A stretch of DNA of 64,000 nucleotides, from positions 12,289 to 76,288 of the forward strand of contig DATJQJ010000028.1 in NCBI GenBank assembly GCA_035505975.1, written 5' to 3'. The notes beneath the pieces are model-generated. The model was not told the DNA's origin, made no database searches, and saw only the letters and a list, made by a program, of their open reading frames with translations. This DNA comes from CAIKOD01 sp035505975. GTDB lineage: Archaea > Halobacteriota > Methanomicrobia > Methanomicrobiales > Methanospirillaceae. Shown in pieces: positions 42,801 through 50,766 of this stretch (positions are counted from its first letter, which is position 1; the number at the start of each line of letters is the position of its first letter). The position numbers and the translations under genes were made by a program.

Positions 42801-43719
42801 CGATGCCGGATCCGGTGCAGCAGACCGGGAAGTCGGGGACCTTGTCGAATTCCTTCCCGATCCAGCCTTCGCGATAAACAATGAAAGGCGGGTTATTGCC
42901 TGGAACAAGGCTATGGAAGAATTTTCCGGGATCATCCGCTGCAACGTGATAGGGACCGACGGGTACCTTCGGCTTTCTTCATTGTTCAGCAACGGGGGCC
43001 CACTGCTCATCGATATGCTCGATATGCCTGAAACCGAGATCAGGACCCGTTATCCTGGCATAGTCAGGGAAGGGTCATCCCTGATAGCCGGAGCAGGAGG
43101 TCACGATCCCGGCAGCGGGTCCCGGGATGCATACCTGGTCAGGGCTTCCCCTCTGTCTTATCCGGGCGGGGCCCGGAAAGGGGCGATTATGATGATAAGG
43201 GGCACCGGAAGCACCGGTAAGGCCCTGGAATCTTCAAATCGTGCCATCGAACGTTCCCAGGAAGAAACCCGCCAACATATGGAGGACCTGTCATCCGATT
43301 ACGGGAGGCTGGAACAGGAGTATCACCGGGTCATCACTGCCCTCAACGAGGGAGCACCCCTCGCAGACGCGATGAACCAGACAGCCGATCTGGTCGCGAT
43401 CCTCGATCGGTCAGGGAAGATTAGTTGCAGTAACCGGACCATGGATACGACGGTCAACGGGCCTTCGGGCGGGACTGTCAGGGGAAAACATATCAGCCTC
43501 CTCATTGCCCCCGAGTACCGCAGGGTGGTGCTCGATTCCCTTGAGGATGCACAGAAAAACGGCCACACGGTTATCAGGTATTTTTTAATCACCCACGAAG
43601 GTCGCCTGATGGTCGAAACTTCCTTCTCGGTCCTGCGAGATGAAGCAAAAGATCTTTCCGGGTATATCGCAGTCCAGAGGCCCAGGGACAATAATGAAAG
43701 AGCCAGGTTCCGGAAATAG
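39844..43719 (+). CDS. winged-helix plus multi-PAS regulator without kinase domain
   Basis: A 1291-aa cytoplasmic protein. Residues 1-70 form a winged helix-turn-helix (GMSISDISHHLKMNRNSVAKYLDLLLVSGQVEV). Then come two PAS domains (about 72-185 and 190-310), a GAF-like segment (about 315-490), four PAS domains (about 500-620, 625-745, 745-870, 870-1000), a more divergent PAS (about 1005-1130), a coiled coil (about 1140-1180), and a last PAS (1185-1285). Phrases such as GRDITERKTAELQ and IARDITAKKLAEK mark PAS/PAC ends. No histidine-kinase, GGDEF or receiver domain is present, so the HTH is the only visible output. There is no membrane helix. Confidence 0.85.
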   Translation: MILDQEKIARIKNLLKFKPKGMSISDISHHLKMNRNSVAKYLDLLLVSGQVEVQSYGTAKVFTLSHRVPLSAMLSFSSELVLILDNDLRIIQVNDNFLNAFNLKRESLVGYTLPDIPLTFFSLLPVKEVVGDVEEKKEILKEIQYDRGGVTSFYQARLVPTVFEEGSNGLTIILEDITAAKDYEHQLEQSEERYRNIVEDQTEYISRFLPDGTHLFVNEAYLRYFQKAKEEVIGHVFIPEIPPQDQELVESHFRSLTPSNPAASIDHRIVMSDGSIRWQRRIDRAIFDDSGAVVEYQSVGRDITERKTAELQAAEYTHAMEVLSSYAIDFIELGENSDIYSLIGAGVLDLVPGAVVVVHSYNGRTGQFFTHTVKSENDRNRIASIIGRDPVGIVYTISDRPRHNLMSRKLVRIETSLYDSMNRALQRDVCETLERDFNISGIYIVGLAWGEQLFGRVSILLKDRAVLPGKEILETFIRLSSIALQRRFAEEANRENEERFKNIAEFSPFPISIIDPSGTIVYLNKRFSEVFGYTKNDLATIGDWQRRAYPDAEVRDLMEATRTRWLGTASVGQVMQIQATAISRDGVPKELMIRAVSMSGGGQFIVYEDITDRVSNEKMRALHTSIIDSSDDAIVGKTLEGIVISWNRGAEKMYGYGADEIIGNPIACIIPENLRESISRILTGIRRGEKFERIDTVRIRKDGSLIDVSLTISPIRDDKGVIIGASTIARDITAKKLAEKELLIKEYAIASSVNGIAIADLAGNLTYSNKTFLRMFGYNSPGEIMNKPIENFAHNDSIEEGIIAMVRQSLEQKGWWTGGISPKKKDGSSFDAHLTASLVRDMGGNPVCMMATFMDITGRKNIERELFLKETAASASVNGIAILDLAGNVIYVNRKFAGMFGDNSLEDIIYQPIEYFLPGDTPGFEEIHRILAVVRKDREWQGDLPFKRKDGTSNYYSVSVSTVSDYADEILYFIVSFVDSTGHGPPDAGSGAADREVGDLVEFLPDPAFAINNERRVIAWNKAMEEFSGIIRCNVIGTDGYLRLSSLFSNGGPLLIDMLDMPETEIRTRYPGIVREGSSLIAGAGGHDPGSGSRDAYLVRASPLSYPGGARKGAIMMIRGTGSTGKALESSNRAIERSQEETRQHMEDLSSDYGRLEQEYHRVITALNEGAPLADAMNQTADLVAILDRSGKISCSNRTMDTTVNGPSGGTVRGKHISLLIAPEYRRVVLDSLEDAQKNGHTVIRYFLITHEGRLMVETSFSVLRDEAKDLSGYIAVQRPRDNNERARFRK

Positions 43720-43782
43720 CTTCCTGCTCATAGCGGTACAGTGACAGTCCAGTTTTTATCGGTTTCCTGCGAATAGTGGGGT

Positions 43783-45195
43783 ATGGACGTCGAAGAATTC
43801 GTACGCCGTGGGGTTAGGAGAGGCGAGAGTCGGGACGATATCATTGGAAACCTCGCAGACCATATCATGAGAATGAAGCCGGTCACCAGGGACTATGCCG
43901 AATCATTCGCCAATGCAGTATTTTCAGAGGTGAAAAATACAACCGGGTTATCCGGGGATTTTTTTTCGTACGAACCTTCCGGAGTCCGTATGGGAGAATT
44001 CGGGGTTGGATCGAGGGGGACCGGAGATTTTTTTGCCCACCGCCAGATTGCACGGGTAATAGGAAAGACTTCGGCCTCGGTTGGTGTCGACGAGATGGAC
44101 GATGCCGGAGCGGTCAGGGTACCGGGCGGGCAATTCCAGAAGGGATATGATGGGAGCAGGCAGAAAGAGGGCAATCTTAACGAAGTGAGGGCCGGCGACA
44201 CCGATCACTATGTCGTCTGCACCGTTGACGGGATGCATTCGAGGTTGTCGGATTTTCCGTTCCTGGCCGGGTTTCATGTTACCCGGGCGACGCTGCGTGA
44301 CGTCTATGTCATGGGAGCTTATCCGCTCATGCTTTTTTCCGATATCCATGTGGCTGACGATGGGGACGTGGCAAAAATTTTTGATTATACTGCCGGGATA
44401 ACTGCGGTCGGCGAAGTAATGGAGGTCCCTCTCGTCACCGGCTCGACCCTCAGGATCGGAGGGGATATGGTCCTCGGAAGCCGGATGACCGGCTGTGTCG
44501 GTGCCGTTGGCATCGCCAGTCACCTGACGGCCAGGAAAGAGACAAAGCCCGGGGACGTCATCCTGATGACCGAAGGTGCGGGAGGCGGAACGATTGCAAC
44601 GGCAGCATTGTATTCAGGTTATCCTGAGGTCGTCGAAGCCACCATTAACCTCAATTTTCTTATATCGGCAGAAGCATTGCTCAGGAGCGATGCACTTGCA
44701 TCAATCCATTCGATGACCGATGTGACGAACGGCGGGCTCCGTGGTGACGTGTATGAAATGGCCGAAACGGCAGGATGCAGGATAGTCATTGAAGAAGAGG
44801 CAGTACGTTCGCTGGTGAGGATTGAGGTATCGGATATGCTCGAAACACTATCCATTGATTACCTTGGAGTCTCGCTCGATGCACTGCTTATCGCTGCTCC
44901 CCGGCCTGCAGTCGATACAATCACTCGGATCATCAGGGATTCGGGTGTCATGATCCATGAAATAGGTCATGTCGAAGCCGGACAGGCATCCGCAGTTCTC
45001 GAAAAGGACGGAAAAGCCTGTGATTTCACGCCGAAGTTTCGGGAATCGGCATATACGCCCTTAAAAAAGGTGGTCGATGCGATGCCCGGAAATTTTGACG
45101 AGATGAAATCAAAGGTCAAGGCTTCCGCTGATGCAGCAATTGCGAAAAAGAACCGGGTGATCGATCGGATTAGACCGTGTACAAAGTCGGATTAA
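43783..45195 (+). CDS. AIR-synthase/HypE-like PurM-fold protein
   Basis: A 470-aa protein of the PurM/HypE/SelD ATP-binding superfamily. The N-terminal half includes HYVVCTVDGMHSRLSDFPFLAG, with metal/ATP contacts, and DIHVADDGDVAKIFDYTAGI. The C-terminal half has VILMTEGAGGGTIATAAL and SMTDVTNGGLRGDVYEMAETAGCRI, a typical glycine-rich loop. It matches the methanogen-restricted 'AIR synthase-related' group; the substrate is unknown. About 75 N-terminal residues precede the fold. GTGGGGT precedes the ATG. It converges with the methyltransferase across repeat copy D. Confidence 0.8.
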   Translation: MDVEEFVRRGVRRGESRDDIIGNLADHIMRMKPVTRDYAESFANAVFSEVKNTTGLSGDFFSYEPSGVRMGEFGVGSRGTGDFFAHRQIARVIGKTSASVGVDEMDDAGAVRVPGGQFQKGYDGSRQKEGNLNEVRAGDTDHYVVCTVDGMHSRLSDFPFLAGFHVTRATLRDVYVMGAYPLMLFSDIHVADDGDVAKIFDYTAGITAVGEVMEVPLVTGSTLRIGGDMVLGSRMTGCVGAVGIASHLTARKETKPGDVILMTEGAGGGTIATAALYSGYPEVVEATINLNFLISAEALLRSDALASIHSMTDVTNGGLRGDVYEMAETAGCRIVIEEEAVRSLVRIEVSDMLETLSIDYLGVSLDALLIAAPRPAVDTITRIIRDSGVMIHEIGHVEAGQASAVLEKDGKACDFTPKFRESAYTPLKKVVDAMPGNFDEMKSKVKASADAAIAKKNRVIDRIRPCTKSD

Positions 45196-45199
45196 TTGA

Positions 45200-45314
45200 T
45201 AGTGGCCCCGGACACAGGGTCAATCTGACTTGGGAATTAATCAATCACACGAGCAGTCCCTATCCCGGCCAGGGCGCCGCAGCGGCGGAGTGGGTCCCGG
45301 TTGCGTCTGATAAC
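45200..45314 (-). repeat. dispersed GC-hairpin repeat, copy D (truncated)
   Basis: Read on the minus strand: TTATCAGACGCAACCGGG, CCGCCGCTGCGGCGCC, GGGATAGGGACTG, then TGATTAATTC and ACCCTGT. It is close to copy E over more than 100 bp and is cut off by the 3' end of the HypE-like gene. Confidence 0.7.
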
Positions 45315-45383
45315 CGAGTTTCCCCGGAAAATAACCAAGAGGTGGAAAATCGGCAATACAAACCCGTCTTTTATTTTATCGGA

Positions 45384-46118
45384 TCAGGACTCATCAGCCG
45401 GCTTCTTACCTTTCGCACAGAGGTTATAGGCCAGATAGGGGAGGTTCTCCTCGACAAATGGTTCAATCTTCTGTGCCAGCCCGAAAATCGGGTCGGCGAG
45501 ATCGTAATGTGCGAACGAGCACCGGCGTACCGATATGTCGATAAACCCCGCGTCGGCGAGCAATGTCTCCATCTCTTCCACTGAATAGTAACGTTCGCCA
45601 AATGCTCCGTGACATGCCTTCCTGATATTCATCGCCTCAGTGATCTGGTACAGTGCCGGGAGCCCCCTGGTGAAAATATTCCTCCCGAGCGTGCACACGG
45701 CGACAGAGCCGCCGGGGGCCAGGACGCGGTATATCTCGGAGAGGGTCGCTTCAGGCCGTTTAAAATATGAAAACGAAAGAATACTGGAGACGGCATCGAA
45801 AGAACAGTCCTGGAATGGAAGCACCTCTGCCGTTCCGATGATGAAGCTGCTTTTCGGACACCTGGCAGAGGCCTTTTCAATCATTCCCCTGCTGATATCG
45901 AGACCGGTGGCATTGCCCCCGTGTTCGAGGTAGCGACCGACGAACAGGCCGGTCCCGCACCCGAGGTCGAGCAGGCGCCCTCCCCTGACAAACCCGTCCA
46001 TGATATGACGGGTGATATGAGAGTAGTAGAACTTCCCCCGGTTTTCATTGTAGCGTTTATCGTAAACTTCGGCCATTTCATCGTAATGGATCTGTATTTT
46101 ACCAGAAACCGGGGTCAT
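45384..46118 (-). CDS. class I SAM-dependent methyltransferase
   Basis: A 244-aa Rossmann-fold methyltransferase. SAM motif I is GRLLDLGCGTGLFVG (about 46-60), then VTGLDISRGMIEKA, and motif with DAVSSILSFSYF; the MAEVYDKRY start is typical of the UbiE/COQ5-like group. The substrate is unknown. The ORF reaches 46244, but the ATG at 46118 begins one base after the stop of the RFC-like gene. It is the last gene of the long minus-strand cluster that begins at 56520. Confidence 0.82.
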   Translation of the reverse strand: MTPVSGKIQIHYDEMAEVYDKRYNENRGKFYYSHITRHIMDGFVRGGRLLDLGCGTGLFVGRYLEHGGNATGLDISRGMIEKASARCPKSSFIIGTAEVLPFQDCSFDAVSSILSFSYFKRPEATLSEIYRVLAPGGSVAVCTLGRNIFTRGLPALYQITEAMNIRKACHGAFGERYYSVEEMETLLADAGFIDISVRRCSFAHYDLADPIFGLAQKIEPFVEENLPYLAYNLCAKGKKPADES

Positions 46119-46119
46119 A

Positions 46120-47112
46120 TCAGAATACCTCATCGATGAGCTTCGCAGCAAGGGCATTGAGCTGGATAAATTCGTTATTGCTATGACCGATGAGATAGTC
46201 TGCCTTCCCAATCTCTTCGGCAATCCTCGGATCATTGTATTCACGTTTCATAACTTTGCGGAGCTCCCGGAGTACCTCATTTGCCGAAAGGCCGTATTCG
46301 ATGACAAGGGATTCGATACGCCTGTTTGCTGCCTGCGCATCCCCGTCAATGATGGCCGTGCAGACGGCCTGCGCCACCATCTCCGTCTCGCTTTCGCGAA
46401 ACCGTGACAGGTCGAAGGCTTCGCCAGATTCGGACGCTACTTGGAGGAGCATGATGGCTCTCCTCATATCACCCCCCGATTCCTGGACGACCAGGTCGAT
46501 CTCGTCGTCGCTGCAACACCGGACCGGGTTTTCCCTGGAGAGAATGGACCGGAGTCGGGCAACGGCAAGATCGACAGGGACCGGGCCGAAGAAAAACGGC
46601 AGGCACCTTGACGATATCGCCGGGATCAGCGCCGACGACTGGGTAGTGCAGAACACAAACCTGCAGGTACGGCTGTACCGTTCCATCGTCCTCCGGAGCG
46701 ACGACTGCGCCTCCCGGGTCAGGGCCGACGCGTCATCGATGACCATCATACGGAATGGTGTTCCTAAGGGCTGGAGAGATGCCGACCAGCGCACAATATT
46801 TTTAAAATTCGTGATTAGCGACTGGTCCTTTCGGTAGAGGTGCACGTACCGCTCGTCCTCCTCGAGGTATCGTTTACCGAGCATGAACAGGTCTGCAGCA
46901 TTGAGGACGGTACAGTTTTCCCGGTAATGGTCCCCGTATATCGCCCGTGCGATGCACTCGACTGCGGCGCTCTTGCCTGTGCCATGGGGGCCGCTGAAAA
47001 GGAGATGCGGAAGGGTTCCCGCACAGGAAAATGATTTAAGATGCCTGACTACATTTTCCTGCCCGATGATTTCGTCAAACAGCACGGGGCGGTATTTCTC
47101 TATCCAGAGCAC
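46120..47112 (-). CDS. divergent replication factor C small-subunit paralogue
   Basis: A 330-aa AAA+ clamp-loader protein that starts with GTG (GGAGG 8 nt upstream). RFC boxes are present: WIEKYRPVLFDEIIGQ, Walker A GPHGTGKS (41-48), and the arginine-finger SRC motif (168-170). Walker B reads VIDD (124-127) where active subunits have DE(A)D, so ATP hydrolysis may be weakened. The canonical rfcS is at 55540-56520; this second gene resembles the RFC2-type subunit of three-part archaeal clamp loaders, which would load PCNA with RfcS and RfcL. Its start lies 13 nt inside the 3' end of the phosphopantothenate synthetase gene. Confidence 0.85.
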   Translation of the reverse strand: MLWIEKYRPVLFDEIIGQENVVRHLKSFSCAGTLPHLLFSGPHGTGKSAAVECIARAIYGDHYRENCTVLNAADLFMLGKRYLEEDERYVHLYRKDQSLITNFKNIVRWSASLQPLGTPFRMMVIDDASALTREAQSSLRRTMERYSRTCRFVFCTTQSSALIPAISSRCLPFFFGPVPVDLAVARLRSILSRENPVRCCSDDEIDLVVQESGGDMRRAIMLLQVASESGEAFDLSRFRESETEMVAQAVCTAIIDGDAQAANRRIESLVIEYGLSANEVLRELRKVMKREYNDPRIAEEIGKADYLIGHSNNEFIQLNALAAKLIDEVF

Positions 47113-47885
47113 GCCGAGAGCCTCCTGTTGATCTCAAGCATTGCATCCCTGACAAAATAAGAATTATCGATCGACCGGACGATCTCGCGTGCTTCCTCCA
47201 CCCTGAGGGTCCTGCAGAAGGAGGCGATATTAGGCAGGGCCCGGGTGAGTTCATCGACGACCGTCAGCGTTGCCATGCGGGAAGTCCGGGATAATGGGTT
47301 TAAATCGACTGCGATGACCTTCTTACCCATTGCCACCAGTGCCTCGCACCGGTCGCCATCTTCGAGCGGGACGAGTACGAGGTCGGCAATTCCTGTCCCT
47401 TCACGGTAACTGAGTCCCCTGTCGTGGCTGAGCGGAACGATATGTTCCGGAGTGCCGTCGAGGACATCTACGCCGGCTGATTCGAGATACCTCCGGATCT
47501 TCAGGACCCGTTCTTCAGTCCTGTGAAACAGGTTGATCTCGACAATTGCATGGGATGCGTGCTGGAGCGACGCTATCTCTCCCGGTGCAAGGGCCGCGGT
47601 GTTCCCGTTGACGGAAATAACAGGGTGGCTTGCTGTGAGGAGGAGAGCCGCTGCAGTCTTCTCTGCAAGCATCGCACTTGCCGTCGTCCTTTCGCCGATC
47701 AGGTAATCAAATGCTTCGCCCCGCCCATGGGCGGTCAGACCTTCGAGGGAGACGATGCCCTCCCGTGCGAGGTGGGCAAGCCGTTCCCTGACGACAAGGG
47801 AATGGTACCGGGGATGGTCTTTTGGAATGCCCGTGCTCCGTCCCGCGGCCTCGTTGTCACCGTGCTCGCCGGTTATTTCATTCAT
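47100..47885 (-). CDS. 4-phosphopantoate--beta-alanine ligase (phosphopantothenate synthetase)
   Basis: A 261-aa archaeal PPS, which joins 4-phosphopantoate to beta-alanine with ATP. Signatures are IPKDHPRYHSLVVRERL near the start, then LTAHGRGEAFDYLIGERTT and VISVNGNTAALAPGEI; the end has ALVAMGKKVIAVDLNPLSRTS. GGAGGT just upstream supports the ATG at 47885, overlapping the pantoate kinase stop by 8 nt. Pantoate kinase, this enzyme and CoaBC form a three-gene CoA block here. Confidence 0.92.
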   Translation of the reverse strand: MNEITGEHGDNEAAGRSTGIPKDHPRYHSLVVRERLAHLAREGIVSLEGLTAHGRGEAFDYLIGERTTASAMLAEKTAAALLLTASHPVISVNGNTAALAPGEIASLQHASHAIVEINLFHRTEERVLKIRRYLESAGVDVLDGTPEHIVPLSHDRGLSYREGTGIADLVLVPLEDGDRCEALVAMGKKVIAVDLNPLSRTSRMATLTVVDELTRALPNIASFCRTLRVEEAREIVRSIDNSYFVRDAMLEINRRLSACSG

Positions 47886-48765
47886 CCATACCTCCAGAAA
47901 TCCGGGGAGATTCCGTGCACCATCTGCCGTCAATGGGGACGACTTTTAATTCGAATACCTCCCCAAAACCGGATAAAACCGTTTCAGCTCTCCTTCCGTA
48001 GGCGAAGATCCCATTGCCGATCATCGTCATGCTCGCAGCAATACCCTCCCTGTCGCACCGGGCGAGGGCATGGCGGACATCAGAGGTGATGAGTCCGCTC
48101 TCGTCTGCGAATTTTCGCGAGAGGGTAAAAAATTCTTCGATCGACGTGGGGCACCTGGCAGGAAATGCCTTGACGACCTGGTCCATGGCAGTACCGGATC
48201 CAAGAATTCCTGGCGACGGGAGCGGACCGAAAGTGACGGCGTACACCGGAAGGGGAGGCGGTGGCAGCCTTGTTATTCTACCCGAGATCCCGACACTCTC
48301 CCTGCAGTCGATTCCCCCGCCCTGGCAGGCAGCAACGTCCCCAAGTCCCGTCATACCTGCGACCTCGGTCTCATGGGCCAGCTCGAAGCACTCCCCCGGG
48401 GACATCCCAAGCGAAAAACACCGGTTTAATGCCGATACCGTTGCAATAAGGGCTGCGGCAGAGAGGCCAAAACCCGCGCTAATCGGGAGCCTGCATCGTG
48501 TCCCGACACTGGCGGCGATCCCCAGACGGTCCATTGCATATTCGATCGGGGGGGATCTCAGGATCCGTTCGATGACCTCTCCGCGGGCCCCGGTCCTTTC
48601 GATCTCGACATTGGGACGTATATCCGGCGCAACCGTGACGGTCACGCCTTCATTGATGACAAGGCCTGCCCCGATACTTCCCGCCAATTTGAGGTCAGGT
48701 CCGCGCACCGGGCAGAAATAGCCTGAAATATGCCCGGGGCAGAACCCTAGAGCAGTTTTTTCCAT
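47878..48765 (-). CDS. pantoate kinase
   Basis: A 295-aa GHMP-fold kinase that phosphorylates pantoate in the archaeal CoA route, replacing bacterial pantothenate kinase. The start is ALGFCPGHISGYFCPVRG; the ATP loop is PISAGFGLSAAALIA (about 93-107), and GLGDVAACQGGGIDCRE is typical of the family. It overlaps coaBC by 19 nt upstream and PPS by 8 nt downstream, so the three are tightly coupled. Confidence 0.92.
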   Translation of the reverse strand: MEKTALGFCPGHISGYFCPVRGPDLKLAGSIGAGLVINEGVTVTVAPDIRPNVEIERTGARGEVIERILRSPPIEYAMDRLGIAASVGTRCRLPISAGFGLSAAALIATVSALNRCFSLGMSPGECFELAHETEVAGMTGLGDVAACQGGGIDCRESVGISGRITRLPPPPLPVYAVTFGPLPSPGILGSGTAMDQVVKAFPARCPTSIEEFFTLSRKFADESGLITSDVRHALARCDREGIAASMTMIGNGIFAYGRRAETVLSGFGEVFELKVVPIDGRWCTESPRISGGMDE

Positions 48766-49892
48766 AACGCCACCGCAAAGGCTTCCTTTGAAGTTTCAAG
48801 CTCTTCACGCTCAATTCCTGTGACGATGACGAACTTCCCGTTTTCCGATCCCATCACGTCAGGTGTGTTGAGGACCACCATTGTGACCCCGTTGCCGATC
48901 ATCTGCCGGGCCCGCTCTTCTTCATCGTTTCCAAGCTTGAACGCCACAATTACGGGATTCCCCTCGCAGGCGCCGGCGACCTCTGGCAGAAGTTTCGGGA
49001 GAGGGTTCAGGTGCACGGTTACCTCGTTTCCGCTCGGGATCTTTCCAGGTTTCCGCTGCGGCGAAAAATCCGAGATAGCGGCAGCGCTGATATAAAAATC
49101 GATCCGGTGGTCCCTGCAAAAATCGAGTACTGCCTTCCTCATCTCTTCTGCAGATGTTGCAGCGATATTCCTGACGCATGGGAATGTATCCCGATGGACA
49201 ACGGTGACATCGGCCCCGAGGCGGAATGCTTCGAGTGCTACTGCCCTTCCCATCATTCCTGTTGCACGAGTCGTCAGGACCCGTACATCATCTACAGGTT
49301 CCCGACATGCGCCGCTGGTGACCAGTACGCTTTTTCCCCGGAGCATTCCCCCCCCGGCCCCCCTCGCCGTGTGGAGCACGATATCCCCTACATCGGCCAC
49401 CTTTGCACGCTGCTCTTCGATCTTTGGCGGGATAACGGTAATCCCAAACGACTCCAGCCGCCGGAGATTTTCCCTGACGGCCGGATGACGGTACATGGAT
49501 TCGTGCATCGCCGGGGCGATAATAACGGGCATCCCGCGACCTATTGCCGTTGTTGCAAAGGTGGTGACTGCGGTGTCGTCGATCCCTGCCGCTATTTTCC
49601 CTATCGTATTTGCCGTGCAGGGAGCGATCAGGAGCAGGTCGCCCTCTCCACCCTCCCCACAGTATCTGACGTGTTCCACGAGGCCGGTGCAGGCGGTGAT
49701 TACCGGTCTCCCGGTCGCGTATACGAGTGCTTCGGGATTAATGATGCCCCGGGCCGCTTCGCTCATTACCGCCTGGACCGTCGCCCCCTGACGGCGCAAC
49801 TCGTGACAGAGCTTCACGGTCTCCACGGCAGCGATGCTCCCGGTAACACCGAGTACGATGAGTTTTCCCGATAAGCTCCCCTGGGTCGTCAT
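48747..49892 (-). CDS. coaBC: CoaBC: phosphopantothenoylcysteine decarboxylase/synthetase
   Basis: A 381-aa bifunctional enzyme. The N-terminal flavodoxin-like CoaC half has GVTGSIAAVETVKL, IAPCTANTIGKIAAGIDD and APAMHESMYRHPAV (the AMxxxM substrate clamp). The C-terminal CoaB half carries VLVTSGACREPVDDVRVLT, AAISDF and FKLG. It ligates cysteine to phosphopantothenate and decarboxylates the product. The ATG overlaps the upstream methyltransferase stop (ATGA). Confidence 0.94.
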   Translation of the reverse strand: MTTQGSLSGKLIVLGVTGSIAAVETVKLCHELRRQGATVQAVMSEAARGIINPEALVYATGRPVITACTGLVEHVRYCGEGGEGDLLLIAPCTANTIGKIAAGIDDTAVTTFATTAIGRGMPVIIAPAMHESMYRHPAVRENLRRLESFGITVIPPKIEEQRAKVADVGDIVLHTARGAGGGMLRGKSVLVTSGACREPVDDVRVLTTRATGMMGRAVALEAFRLGADVTVVHRDTFPCVRNIAATSAEEMRKAVLDFCRDHRIDFYISAAAISDFSPQRKPGKIPSGNEVTVHLNPLPKLLPEVAGACEGNPVIVAFKLGNDEEERARQMIGNGVTMVVLNTPDVMGSENGKFVIVTGIEREELETSKEAFAVALWKKLL

Positions 49893-50764
49893 CTGAGCAC
49901 CACATCCTGCACGAAATGCCAGTTCCCAGGTCCGGTTTTCTTAACCGTCCTTACCACGATGATCGGGTCGTAGCCTGCCTCTTCGATAGTTTTGGCGATT
50001 TCCGGCGGGACTTTTCCCGACGAATGGATGTGCATTTTGCTCCCGCGATGGACGTGTTCCAGGGCATCGGAAACCATGTCCCTGGAACTGAAATGACCCA
50101 TCACTATCCGGTCGTAATATCCATCAAGGAGCAACCTGCAATCCCCGCACTCGGGTTCCAGAACGGCTTCCAGGTGGTTCAGCCTGGTATTGATCTCGAG
50201 ATATCGGAACGCCACCGGGTTGATCTCCATCGCGTGGACGACGGCTCCTGCATGGGCCATCGGGATGCTGAAATAGCCGATACCGGCAAACATATCGGCC
50301 ACCGCCTCCCCGGGTCTTACCAGGGCAGCCATCCTGACCTTTTCGGGACGGTTCCCCTGCGAAAACATCACTTTCGATGGGTCGAGGACATACGAGAGAC
50401 CTTGTTCCCGGTGGATGACTTCCCCGGCCGTTCCGTAAACGAGCTCTGATTCCGGGATCCTCTCGTCTCCCTGCACCGATCGTATCCATAGCACTCCTCT
50501 CGGTTTTCTCCATGATACGAGATTTTCCAGTTCTTCAGCAGAGGGTTTCCTTCCCCTGACCAGTGCCACATCGCCGATCATATGGTACCCTCTCCCCTGG
50601 TACGGTTTCCGTCGGTCGAGGACACCCTCCGAATGATAATGCTCTTTGACCGGGATAAACGCAGTGTCTCCCTTTACGAACGGCTTTTTTGTCGCATCCA
50701 CCCAGTCTTCCTGCAGACTGTCGCAGAGGACCGAAACCGGCACCTGTCGTACCCGTAAGACCAT
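49889..50764 (-). CDS. taw2: Trm5/TYW2-like tRNA-modifying enzyme (probable Taw2)
   Basis: A 291-aa class I SAM-binding enzyme of the Trm5/TYW2 family. Motif I is VADMFAGIGYFSIPMAHAGA (about 165-184), with HAMEINPVAFRYLEIN next. The motif IV region is MGHFSSRDMVSDAL rather than NPPY, and MHIHSSG follows, both pointing to TYW2 (aminocarboxypropyl transfer to 4-demethylwyosine at tRNA-Phe G37) rather than Trm5. A GTG at 50773 opens the ORF; the ATG at 50764 is preferred. It follows nmd3 with a 2-bp gap. Confidence 0.82.
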   Translation of the reverse strand: MVLRVRQVPVSVLCDSLQEDWVDATKKPFVKGDTAFIPVKEHYHSEGVLDRRKPYQGRGYHMIGDVALVRGRKPSAEELENLVSWRKPRGVLWIRSVQGDERIPESELVYGTAGEVIHREQGLSYVLDPSKVMFSQGNRPEKVRMAALVRPGEAVADMFAGIGYFSIPMAHAGAVVHAMEINPVAFRYLEINTRLNHLEAVLEPECGDCRLLLDGYYDRIVMGHFSSRDMVSDALEHVHRGSKMHIHSSGKVPPEIAKTIEEAGYDPIIVVRTVKKTGPGNWHFVQDVVLR

Positions 50765-50766
50765 GA

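Noticed and set aside
49011..49874. A 287-codon plus-strand ORF opposite coaBC
   Set aside because: Cysteine-rich but unstructured; coaBC on the other strand has all its motifs.
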